DNA of 32,162 bases, taken from Thermoflexales bacterium. Lineage in GTDB: Bacteria > Chloroflexota > Anaerolineae > B4-G1 > SLSP01. Positions 7,668 through 16,305 of this stretch are shown piece by piece. Position 1 is the stretch's first letter, and each line of letters begins with the position of its first letter. The notes beneath the pieces are model-generated. The model did not search any database, was not told the DNA's origin, and worked only from the letters and a program-made list of their open reading frames with translations. Where the stretch lies: the NCBI GenBank assembly GCA_007125545.1, contig SLDA01000050.1, positions 1 to 32,162 of the forward strand. The letters run 5' to 3'. The translations under genes were made by a program, and so were the position numbers.

Positions 7668-10319
7668 ATGACTTTCCGCATGCGCTGGCCCACCCAGCAG
7701 GGCACCATCACGCAACGCTTCGGACAGAATCCTCACGTATATGCCAAGTTTGGTTTGCCCGGCCATGAAGGGCTGGACTTCGTGGCGCCCTATGGGACCG
7801 GCATCTACGCAGTGGCCGATGGTTTCGTCAGTGACGTGCGCCTGGACGGGTTCTCCGATCCGATGGTCAAGCCCTACGGCAATCAGGTTCGCGTTCAGCA
7901 CTCCGATGGATATGAAAGCATCTATGCTCATCTCTCGTCCGCGCCTGTGGTTCGCGGTCAGATCATCAAGGCGAAACAGCTCGTCGGGCTAGCCGGTAAC
8001 ACAGGACACACTAACGGAGCGCATCTCCATTTGTCTCTCAAGAAGCGCGGTGCCACCGCCCGGGGTGAGACAACGTACCCCCACGACTTTATCGACCCCG
8101 AAGCCTTCTTGGATCCGTTCATCGCTGAAGAGAGCGTGCTGCCTCATCCCCCGGAGCGGTCGATGCAGGTTCGGGTTAGCGGCGCTGAGAACGGACTTCT
8201 CAACCTGCGGGTGTTACCATCCACTTCCAGCCCCATCGTGAAGCAGCTCGAGCCCGGGGTATTGCTGGATGCTCTTGAGGAGGCCGAGGTCGTTCTTCAG
8301 AAGGTGGGCGTCCACGACCAATGGCTCTGGGTTCGGGGCCCGGCTGGCGAGGTGGGCTGGGTGGCGGCTTGGCACACCGAACTGCTTGAAGGTAAGCCGG
8401 GGAAGAGCGTGCCCCGTGTCCACTTCGTAATCGTCGATACGCCGGGGGAGAATCTCCTGATGCGGGCCGGTCCCGGCTTGGAGTTTGCGGAGCTGGCGCG
8501 ATTCCCGCATGGGACCGAGCTCAAGGCCCTGGAAGAAGCAGCGGAGGTCGAGCGCAAGACCGGACGGCGGAATGAATGGTTGCATGTACAGGCGCCATCA
8601 GGATTGGTTGGCTACAGTGCAGCATGGTATCTCAAGCTGAAGCCATTCAGCGGGAAACCGGTAATTCCGGAACCGCCGGTGACCGAACCCGCACGTTGGG
8701 CCATCGTGGAGAGTCCGGAGCTGGGTCTGAGGCTCAGAGTCGCACCCGGCACCTCATCGGAGAGGATCTGGTGGCTGCCGCACAAGACGGTGCTGGAGTC
8801 CCTTGAGGATCCTGAGGTGACAGGGCAGAAGATTGGCGCCTATGAGACGTGGCTTCACGTTCGCACCCCGGCGCTCGTCGAAGGCTATGCTGCAGCATGG
8901 TACTTGCGACGTCCGGAGCAGGAGGACGAACGCCAGCCTGTGGAGAGCTCGGATGTGCGTACGGGTGTCGCTGCCCCTATCTTCGGCATTCATGCCGTGT
9001 CGGTGGCCGATGATCCGATCTGGCGGGATCGCGTCCGTGGTCTGTACCACGGGACAGGCAAGACGGGCTGGATTTTGTTTACCGAGATCTGTGGACGGCA
9101 TGCGCACACAATTACCGGATCGCCCGTGCTGCGCCGCAGACTCTGGGACTGGGCTGACCAGGGATATGGCGTGGTCATCCGGCTTAACCACGGTTACGAG
9201 CCCGGCGGCACGCTTCCGGAGTCGCGATTTTACGCTGACTATGCTGCCGCCGCCGCGCAGTGGGTTGCAGTATATCTTAGGGATGCGGAGCGCGCCTCAA
9301 GCGACTATACGTGGACCATCCAGATCGGCAATGAGCAGAACAATCCGCGCGAGCACCCCGGCGGCTATGAGCACCCCAGAGAACACATCACCCCCGAACT
9401 CTATGCTGATGCCTTTAACCGCACCTATGCAGAGATCAAAGCCGTGCTCCCCAATGCGATTGTCTGTCCTGGTGCCATCGATCCGTACAACTATATGCCG
9501 ATGCGCGCCTTGGGAGACGTCCGGTGGCGGCCCCTCGACTATTACGCCACGATGATGGAGCGCATCGATGCGCTGGATGGTGTGATCCTTCACGCATACA
9601 CGCATGGCCCGGACGTCAGTCTTGTGACGCACCTAAAGCGATTTGGCGATGGGACGGGACCGCTATGGGACCACTACTATGATTTCCAGACCTACCGGCT
9701 CTTTATGGAGCGCGTGCCGGCGAAGTGGCGGGATGTGCCGGCGTACATCACGGAGATGAACCATATCCATAGACCCTCGGGTGAGCACGATCAAGGTTGG
9801 ATGAACAACAACGTGGGGTGGATCCAGGCTGTGTATGCGGAGATCAACCGCTGGAATCAGCAGGCGTATGCACAACAGATTCACTGTGGCCTTATCTATC
9901 GGTGGATCGGGGATGCTTGGGCGATCGAGGATAAGCCTGAGGTCTTGGCCGATTTCCGAAGCGCATTGGAACAAGATTACCGGTGGCGCAACTCGTCCTC
10001 ACCGGGCGGGTTCGCAATTGCCGCCGGGGGCCCTGCTAACCGCGCGATGCCTGAGGAGTTGGAAGAGCGTTTTCTGGTGCAACCCGATGATCTGACCCGT
10101 CTCTGGGGAATCGGTGATAGGGCTCAGTCGGCCCTGCGGGCCGCGGGAATCGTGATCTACGAGCAATTGGCAAACCTCTCCGTGGTGGAGCTTGAGACGC
10201 TCCTCGGTGAAACGGGATTGCGGTCGCGACAGCTGGCGACTTGGCCCGAGCAGGCCCGACTAGCCGCACAGGGAAACTGGAGTGGTGTTAGCGCATACAG
10301 GCAGGGTCTGAGATTGTGA
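7668..10319 (+). CDS. multidomain protein: M23 (LytM-type) peptidase, three SH3b-like repeats, clan-A-like glycosidase domain, C-terminal helix-hairpin-helix domain
   Basis: ATG at 7668 with AAGGAG upstream. M23 motifs GHEGLD and GAHLHLS; three repeats (LNLRVLPSTSS.., LLMRAGPGLEF.., LRLRVAPGTSS..) ending AAWxxxL; TIM-barrel-like part with TWTIQIGNEQN and AYITEMNH; C-terminal DDLTRLWGIGDRAQSALRAAGI...TWPEQARLAAQGNW. Confidence 0.82.
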   Translation: MTFRMRWPTQQGTITQRFGQNPHVYAKFGLPGHEGLDFVAPYGTGIYAVADGFVSDVRLDGFSDPMVKPYGNQVRVQHSDGYESIYAHLSSAPVVRGQIIKAKQLVGLAGNTGHTNGAHLHLSLKKRGATARGETTYPHDFIDPEAFLDPFIAEESVLPHPPERSMQVRVSGAENGLLNLRVLPSTSSPIVKQLEPGVLLDALEEAEVVLQKVGVHDQWLWVRGPAGEVGWVAAWHTELLEGKPGKSVPRVHFVIVDTPGENLLMRAGPGLEFAELARFPHGTELKALEEAAEVERKTGRRNEWLHVQAPSGLVGYSAAWYLKLKPFSGKPVIPEPPVTEPARWAIVESPELGLRLRVAPGTSSERIWWLPHKTVLESLEDPEVTGQKIGAYETWLHVRTPALVEGYAAAWYLRRPEQEDERQPVESSDVRTGVAAPIFGIHAVSVADDPIWRDRVRGLYHGTGKTGWILFTEICGRHAHTITGSPVLRRRLWDWADQGYGVVIRLNHGYEPGGTLPESRFYADYAAAAAQWVAVYLRDAERASSDYTWTIQIGNEQNNPREHPGGYEHPREHITPELYADAFNRTYAEIKAVLPNAIVCPGAIDPYNYMPMRALGDVRWRPLDYYATMMERIDALDGVILHAYTHGPDVSLVTHLKRFGDGTGPLWDHYYDFQTYRLFMERVPAKWRDVPAYITEMNHIHRPSGEHDQGWMNNNVGWIQAVYAEINRWNQQAYAQQIHCGLIYRWIGDAWAIEDKPEVLADFRSALEQDYRWRNSSSPGGFAIAAGGPANRAMPEELEERFLVQPDDLTRLWGIGDRAQSALRAAGIVIYEQLANLSVVELETLLGETGLRSRQLATWPEQARLAAQGNWSGVSAYRQGLRL

Positions 10320-10329
10320 GGAGGACGCA

Positions 10330-12933
10330 TTGGCTGATCATCAACTGTTGCAGATGCTCAAGGAAGCCTTCAGATCGAAAGCGTCGCAACTTGATCTGAG
10401 CTATCATGAGCTTCGGGAGCTCCCACCCGAGATCGGGCGGTTGGAGCACCTGGTTTCGCTGGATCTGTGTGGTAACGACCTGGAGGCATTGCCGCCCCAG
10501 CTGGGCCGACTGAAGCGACTTGCACAGCTCGACGTGCGTCACAACCGCCTGGTCGCTTTGCCGCCCGAGATCGGGGGCTTGGAGGCTCTCAACTCGCTGG
10601 ATCTGCGCGGGAATCGGTTGACATCTCTGCCGGTGCAGATGGCACGGATGCAGGGTTTGAGGGCGCTAGACTTACGGCAAAACCGGTTCCAGGTCTTTCC
10701 TCAAGTGCTGCTGGCTTTGACAGGATTGGAGGAGCTGCAGCTTTGGTCGAACCCATTGGAGACGGTGCCGCTGGAGATCGCGCGCCTTCAGCGACTGACC
10801 CTGCTTAATCTCGGGGGGAGTGAGATGACCGAGATACCGGCAGGGCTGTGGCGGCTGAGCGGCTTGGAGCGTTTGCTGATCGACTTTACACGGATATCCA
10901 CGCTCCCCCCAGAGATCCGCCAGCTTCGCAATCTCGTCTACCTGGAGCTGCACAACAACCGGCTCGACGCTTTGCCCCCAGAGATCGGTGAGCTGCAATA
11001 CTTGCTCGCACTGATTCTGCATCACAACGCGATCACGCATCTACCTCCCGCGATCGGGCGCCTCAAGCGGCTGCAGCATCTCGATCTCCATGCTAACCAA
11101 TTGGTCTCGCTGCCCCCGGAAATGGACCAACTGACGCGTCTCCAGACGCTCGGTCTCGCCGACAATCCACTGGCGGTCCCACCGGAGATCCTGGCAAAAT
11201 CGGAGAACCCTACTGCTGTGCTAACGTACTACCTTAAGCATCTGGATGGGCACAAACGCCCATTGAACGAGGCGAAGATGGTGTTGGTGGGGCAGGGCGG
11301 TGTGGGCAAGACATCGGTGGTCAAGCGTTTGGTCACCGGCGACTTTGACCGTCAGGAACCGGCAACACACGGTATTGCGATCCAGCCCTGGGATATCCGA
11401 GTCAACGATACCGAGATTCGTCTCAACGTTTGGGACTTTGGTGGGCAGGAGATCATGCATGCCACCCACCAGTTCTTCCTGACGAAACGTACGCTCTATC
11501 TTCTCGTCGTGGATAGCCGTCTCAACGAGGAGGAGAACCGGTTGGAGTACTGGTTAAAAGTCATCCAGAGCTTCGGAGGCGATTCCCCGATCATCGTGGT
11601 GGGTAACAAGACGGATCTTTATGCCCTGGATCTCGATCACCGGGGCTTGCAACTGAAATATCCACAAGTTCGCGGCATCGTGTCAATCTCCTGCCTGACG
11701 GGAGAGGGACTGGACAAGCTCAAGGCGCGCATTGCGCGCGAAGTCACCCGTATGCCGCACGTGCGCGATGCTCTGCTCGACACCTGGTTTCGGGTGCGTC
11801 GCGAGATCGAGACGCTCAAGAAGGACTATGTGCCCTATGAGACTTACCTAGAGATCTGCCAGGCACACGGCGTTACCGACGAGCGCAGTCAGCGGACACT
11901 CATTGGGTTCCTTCATGACCTGGGGGTCGTGCTGAACTTCCAGGGTGATCCGCGCTTGGAGGACACTAACATTCTGAACCCACAGTGGGTTACAGACGGA
12001 GTCTACCGAATTCTCAACAGTGAGAGCTTGCGGCGCAAGCACGGCTGGTTGGAGCGAAACGATCTCGACCAGATCCTGGATCCAGTTACCTATCCCAGAC
12101 ATAGATATCCCTTCCTCCTTAATATGATGCGCAAGTTCGAACTGTGCTTTGAACTCGAAGGTTATGAGGATGAGCGGTTCCTCGTTCCCGACCTGTTGAG
12201 CCGAGAAGCTCCTGACACAGGTGATTGGGTGGGGGCGCTGGCCTTTCGGTATGAGTATAATGTGCTTCCGAGCAGCGTGATCTCTCGGTTTATCGTGCGT
12301 ATGCACCCCTATCTCTATGAAAGCTTCTACTGGCGCAATGGCGCGTTGGTTTCTGACCAGGGTAACGTGGCCCTGATCGAGGCAGACAGAGAGGAGCGGC
12401 GGGTGGACGTGCGGGTGTTGGGACCGGAGCACACCCGGCGAGCGCTGCTCAGTATCATACGGTTTCATTTCGACGCCATCCACAGCTCGCTATCGGGCAT
12501 TCAAGTGGAGCGGCGGGTCCCGATGCCCGGTTATCCGGACATCGTAGTGGACTACCAGTATCTGTTGGATCTGGAAGCGATGGGTGAGCGTAGCCTGGTA
12601 CCACCGGGCCTGCGCCGGCGGGTTGAGGTTCGCGCGCTTCTGGACGGAGTCGATCTGGATAGCGTGCAGCGTGAAGCTGTTCAGTTGCGGCAAATCCTGG
12701 TCGAGCGCTTTACAGACGATGAGCTACGGACACTCGCCTATGACTTGGGGTTGGATTACGATAGCTTGAATGGGACAACCAAGGCAGGCCGAGCCCGCGA
12801 GCTGGTGGCTTATATGGAGCGTCGTCAGCAGTTGGAGGAGTTAGTGCGTGCTGGTCGTCTGCAACGCCCGGATATCGGTTGGGGCTCGCCAGCCTGGTGC
12901 GGCCCTGACGGACCGGTAGGTGTGATCCCTTAA
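10330..12933 (+). CDS. LRR-Roc-COR (Roco) GTPase with C-terminal effector-associated/death-like domain
   Basis: TTG start preceded by GAGGAGG. About a dozen LRRs (LPPEIGRLEHLVSLDLCGNDLEALPPQ...), Roc GTPase (VLVGQGGVGKTSVVKRL, WDFGGQEIMHATHQFFL, VVGNKTDL), COR region, C-terminal LRQILVERFTDDELRTLAYDLGLDYDSLNGTTKAGRARELVAYMERR. Confidence 0.92.
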   Translation: MADHQLLQMLKEAFRSKASQLDLSYHELRELPPEIGRLEHLVSLDLCGNDLEALPPQLGRLKRLAQLDVRHNRLVALPPEIGGLEALNSLDLRGNRLTSLPVQMARMQGLRALDLRQNRFQVFPQVLLALTGLEELQLWSNPLETVPLEIARLQRLTLLNLGGSEMTEIPAGLWRLSGLERLLIDFTRISTLPPEIRQLRNLVYLELHNNRLDALPPEIGELQYLLALILHHNAITHLPPAIGRLKRLQHLDLHANQLVSLPPEMDQLTRLQTLGLADNPLAVPPEILAKSENPTAVLTYYLKHLDGHKRPLNEAKMVLVGQGGVGKTSVVKRLVTGDFDRQEPATHGIAIQPWDIRVNDTEIRLNVWDFGGQEIMHATHQFFLTKRTLYLLVVDSRLNEEENRLEYWLKVIQSFGGDSPIIVVGNKTDLYALDLDHRGLQLKYPQVRGIVSISCLTGEGLDKLKARIAREVTRMPHVRDALLDTWFRVRREIETLKKDYVPYETYLEICQAHGVTDERSQRTLIGFLHDLGVVLNFQGDPRLEDTNILNPQWVTDGVYRILNSESLRRKHGWLERNDLDQILDPVTYPRHRYPFLLNMMRKFELCFELEGYEDERFLVPDLLSREAPDTGDWVGALAFRYEYNVLPSSVISRFIVRMHPYLYESFYWRNGALVSDQGNVALIEADREERRVDVRVLGPEHTRRALLSIIRFHFDAIHSSLSGIQVERRVPMPGYPDIVVDYQYLLDLEAMGERSLVPPGLRRRVEVRALLDGVDLDSVQREAVQLRQILVERFTDDELRTLAYDLGLDYDSLNGTTKAGRARELVAYMERRQQLEELVRAGRLQRPDIGWGSPAWCGPDGPVGVIP

Positions 12934-12974
12934 CGGGAGCGCGTGCGCGTACATAGATCCTCCTCGCGTTTGCA

Positions 12975-13002
12975 TTGACTTAGGCAACGCTTACGGTATA
13001 AT
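12975..13002 (+). promoter_or_regulatory. sigma70-type promoter TTGACT-N16-TATAAT for the rpmH operon
   Basis: TTGACT 12975-12980, TATAAT 12997-13002, followed by a ~165-nt leader to rpmH. Confidence 0.7.
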
Positions 13003-13176
13003 ATTCCTGCGTTCTTGGCGCGAGCGCTTCAGCGGCGCGCGTTGCGGGAATGACCGACGATCACGATGTAAACCGCCGCGGGCAACCGCGCGATTTTCTT
13101 GTTAGGGACTCGCACCGTCTTGACGGTAATTTCCAAGACGCGGGCTAAATGAGAACTGAGAAAAGGGAGAACGATA

Positions 13177-13380
13177 ATGCCAAAGCGAACTTTTCAGCCA
13201 AAGAAGCGCAAACGAATGCGGACGCATGGTTTCCGCGCACGTATGGAGACGCGAGGTGGACGCAGTATTCTTAAGCGCCGCCGCCAGAAGGGACGCCATA
13301 AGCTGGTCGTTGTAGAGATCGGCGGCAACAAGCGTGTCAACTGGAAGGAAGCTTCATATCAACCGCGAAACAAGAAATAG
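13177..13380 (+). CDS. rpmH: 50S ribosomal protein L34 (C-terminally extended)
   Basis: [50 protein letters not shown] upstream. Confidence 0.96.
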   Translation: MPKRTFQPKKRKRMRTHGFRARMETRGGRSILKRRRQKGRHKLVVVEIGGNKRVNWKEASYQPRNKK

Positions 13381-13486
13381 CGCGTTTGAGTAACTGAGAC
13401 AAAAGTCGCAACCCGAGCCGAAGATTGAGATCTGCATACGTTGTTAGGGGTACGTTATCTTGGAGCGAGGTTGTTGGAGTAAGGAG

Positions 13487-13846
13487 ATGCGCCTACGTCG
13501 CCCGGAGGATTTCCGGAGAGTTAGAACTGGGGGACGATCATGGGCGCATCCTCTATTTATCCTGTGGCGGCTTCCGAACGGAGGGGCGGTCACACGCATA
13601 GGTATAGCCGCCAGCCGTAGGGTCGGCAACGCTGTGGAGCGGAATCGTGCGCGCCGTCTTTTACGTGAGGCTATGCGCCATCTGTACCATCAGGTGACGG
13701 TTGGGTGGGACATTGTCTTGGTCGCTCGATCGACTCTGCTTAAGACGGACGAACGGGAAGTTGAGGTCGCCCTGAGCACGGTATTGGAACGTGCCGGTTT
13801 ATTGACAGTGAATGATGCCAGTTCTTGTCAGGCGTCAGGAGTGTAG
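13487..13846 (+). CDS. rnpA: ribonuclease P protein component
   Basis: [18 protein letters not shown]...[27 protein letters not shown]; downstream of rpmH. The ORF could alternatively start at TTG 13460. Confidence 0.93.
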   Translation: MRLRRPEDFRRVRTGGRSWAHPLFILWRLPNGGAVTRIGIAASRRVGNAVERNRARRLLREAMRHLYHQVTVGWDIVLVARSTLLKTDEREVEVALSTVLERAGLLTVNDASSCQASGV

Positions 13847-13848
13847 TT

Positions 13849-14139
13849 GTGAAACAGGTTCTATTGGTGTTGTTGAGCTTCTATCGTCGACACATCTCGC
13901 CGCGCTTACCTCCCTCCTGCCGTTTCACGCCGACTTGCTCAGCGTATACGTATGAAGCCATCGAACGTTACGGGGCTGCTAAAGGTTCCTGGATGGGCCT
14001 CAAGCGCCTTTCACGATGTCATCCTTTTCATCCCGGTGGGTATGACCCGGTTCCTAATCACGATAGTCGATTGATAAGTAGCACCGGGTGTCATCATGCA
14101 GAGCCCTGTGCCCCAGATGAGGGTGGTGTCGGAAGATGA
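13849..14139 (+). CDS. yidD: membrane protein insertion efficiency factor YidD
   Basis: GTG start; [61 protein letters not shown]. Confidence 0.95.
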   Translation: MKQVLLVLLSFYRRHISPRLPPSCRFTPTCSAYTYEAIERYGAAKGSWMGLKRLSRCHPFHPGGYDPVPNHDSRLISSTGCHHAEPCAPDEGGVGR

Positions 14140-14162
14140 AGTCTCGGTTTGTAGGAGGAGTT

Positions 14163-15329
14163 ATGAGAATATGGCGGCAGCTAGCCAACCGCCTTGTGGT
14201 GTCGATGGACGGCCCGAAGCCGCTGCGGGCCTTAGCTGTGGTATTCGTCCTGATCTTGCTGGTCGGGTGTCAAGGTGGGGGGCGCCATGAGAGTTGGCCT
14301 GGCCTTCTGGCTACAGACGGGACTCTATATGCTGCCAATTTTGAACGCGTTCAGGCGCTCAATGCAGAAACCGGCAGAGCTTACTGGTCATTCCCTGCCG
14401 AAGAGACGCGGGGTGTTGGGCCTTTCTATGCAACGCCGGTGCTCGCGGCCGACCAGGGAGACAATGGCATTCTGTTGATAGCCGGTTTCGACAGCACGGT
14501 GTACGCGTTGGCGCTGGGCGAAACTCCTGCCGAGCGTCCCGATGAGCTTTGGCGCTTTACCGGTGCGGGAGGTCAGTACGTTGGGGCCGGGGTCGTGGTC
14601 GATGATTTGTACGTCATCGGGAATGGCGATGGTCGGGTGTATGCTCTGAGCATCGAGGATGGCTCAAGGGTTTGGGACTTCACGACACGAGATCGTGTCT
14701 GGACAGTCCCCGTGGCTGTAGACGACACTCTATACGTTACATCGCTCGACCACCGTCTCTACGCACTGGATATCGAAACTGGAGATCTGCAGTGGCAGTT
14801 GCGGACCCAGGGAGCCGTGGCGACAAATCCCGTCTATGCAGATGGTTATCTCTGGATCGGCGACTTTTCTTCAACCCTCTATCAGATCGATCTCGAGTCG
14901 CGCGAAGTGGCGTGGTCGTTTCAAGCAGAGGACTGGCTATGGTCAACGCCGCTTATGAATGGCAACGTACTGTATTTCGCTGATGTGGGCGGCAACGTCT
15001 ATGCGCTGGATATCGAGAATCGCAGTATGATCTGGGATGCGCCGGTCAATATCGGTGATGTCGTTCGCGGACAACCCGCCCTAAGCACCGATGGCGGTCT
15101 GCTCTACGTGCCAGGGTACGAGACGGGTGTCATTCGGGCTATCGATACCACAACCGGTCAGCTGCGGCAGACTTGGGGTGCGGTACCCGAGAATCCCGGT
15201 CGTCTACCTGGCGATCTGGTGATGAATGGCGAGCGTCTCTACGCAATGCCGATTATGATACCGGTACGAGTTCGGGCGTATGTACCAGTAACCGGGGATC
15301 TGCTCTGGGCGATACCCGAGGCTGAGTAG
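14163..15329 (+). CDS. PQQ-like beta-propeller repeat lipoprotein (BamB-like)
   Basis: ATG 14163 with AGGAGG SD; signal peptide with lipobox-like LLVGC; repeated YALDIETGDLQWQLRTQG / YQIDLESREVAWSFQAED / YALDIENRSMIWDAPV blades. Confidence 0.87.
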   Translation: MRIWRQLANRLVVSMDGPKPLRALAVVFVLILLVGCQGGGRHESWPGLLATDGTLYAANFERVQALNAETGRAYWSFPAEETRGVGPFYATPVLAADQGDNGILLIAGFDSTVYALALGETPAERPDELWRFTGAGGQYVGAGVVVDDLYVIGNGDGRVYALSIEDGSRVWDFTTRDRVWTVPVAVDDTLYVTSLDHRLYALDIETGDLQWQLRTQGAVATNPVYADGYLWIGDFSSTLYQIDLESREVAWSFQAEDWLWSTPLMNGNVLYFADVGGNVYALDIENRSMIWDAPVNIGDVVRGQPALSTDGGLLYVPGYETGVIRAIDTTTGQLRQTWGAVPENPGRLPGDLVMNGERLYAMPIMIPVRVRAYVPVTGDLLWAIPEAE

Positions 15330-15428
15330 CAGGCAGGTGGGTCGTGGATGATTTAGTGAGATCTTCGCTTATACCTGAATGCCGGTCATGCATGTCGTGT
15401 CAGTCCGATTTGGTGAGGAGAGTGCGTA

Positions 15429-16229
15429 GTGTTTGATGTCGTAGTGGTTCGACCCATCCTAAATGTCCTGTTGCTGTTCTATCGGCTCCTAGGTCGTGAG
15501 ACGGTCCTGGCTATCGCAATGGTCACCCTCGTGTTGCGCTTGGCGCTGACTCCGCTGCAACTCAAGCAACAGACGAGTATGAAGCGACAGCAGGAGATGG
15601 CTCCGAAGATGGAGGAGCTGAAGAAGAAGTACAAAGATGATAAAGAGAAGCTGGCTCAAGAGCAGATGCGGATCTACAAAGAAGCCGGCATCAATCCTCT
15701 TGGTGGCTGCCTGTCTATGGTGATTCAGTTGCCCTTGATGATTGGCCTTTATCAGGCGATCATTCGTGTCCTCGCTACCACTCCTCTTCAATTGCTAGCT
15801 CTTCCGAGCGACCTGTATCGCTGGATTCCAACCTTTAGCGCGCTCATCCCTCTGAGAAGCCATTTCCTCTGGCTGGATCTGGGAGTGCCCGATCCTTTCT
15901 ACATTTTGCCTGTGCTGGTCGTGATCACGGCCTGGTACTATCAGAAGCTGCTGACGCCTCAAACATCCGACTCGCAGTCTTCAGCGATGAACAAGCAGAT
16001 GACCATTATGATGCCGCTCATGACCGGTTTCTTTGCTGCCACTTTTGCATCTGGTTTGGCCATCTACTTTCTCATCTCAAATCTCGTGGGCATTCTGCAG
16101 TATTTCCTTTTCCGCCGACACTATACGGTGACGCCGGCGCCGAGCGCTGTTCCGAGCGCGCTACCCACCAAGCGGAAGGCTGACAGAATCACGAAGCAGA
16201 GGCCGAAGCAGGCGAAGTCGAAGAGCTGA
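15429..16229 (+). CDS. yidC: membrane protein insertase YidC/Oxa1
   Basis: GTG start; VTLVLRLALTPLQLKQQTSMKRQQEMAPKMEELKKKYKDDKEKLAQEQMRIYKEAGINPLGGCLSMVIQLPLMIGLYQAI. Confidence 0.96.
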   Translation: MFDVVVVRPILNVLLLFYRLLGRETVLAIAMVTLVLRLALTPLQLKQQTSMKRQQEMAPKMEELKKKYKDDKEKLAQEQMRIYKEAGINPLGGCLSMVIQLPLMIGLYQAIIRVLATTPLQLLALPSDLYRWIPTFSALIPLRSHFLWLDLGVPDPFYILPVLVVITAWYYQKLLTPQTSDSQSSAMNKQMTIMMPLMTGFFAATFASGLAIYFLISNLVGILQYFLFRRHYTVTPAPSAVPSALPTKRKADRITKQRPKQAKSKS

Positions 16230-16305
16230 GGACAGACTATTATCGGCCTGAGGCTAGCTGCTGCTTAGCACGCCAGTCTCAGGTCTCGATTAGGAGGCTT
16301 AATTC

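Noticed and set aside
8833-9555. 240-aa ORF in an alternative frame inside the M23/GH gene
   Set aside because: Out-of-frame translation of a strong multidomain CDS, with composition typical of shadow ORFs.
12934-13176. oriC in the rpmH upstream region
   Set aside because: No DnaA-box cluster, no AT-rich unwinding region and no dnaA gene adjacent.
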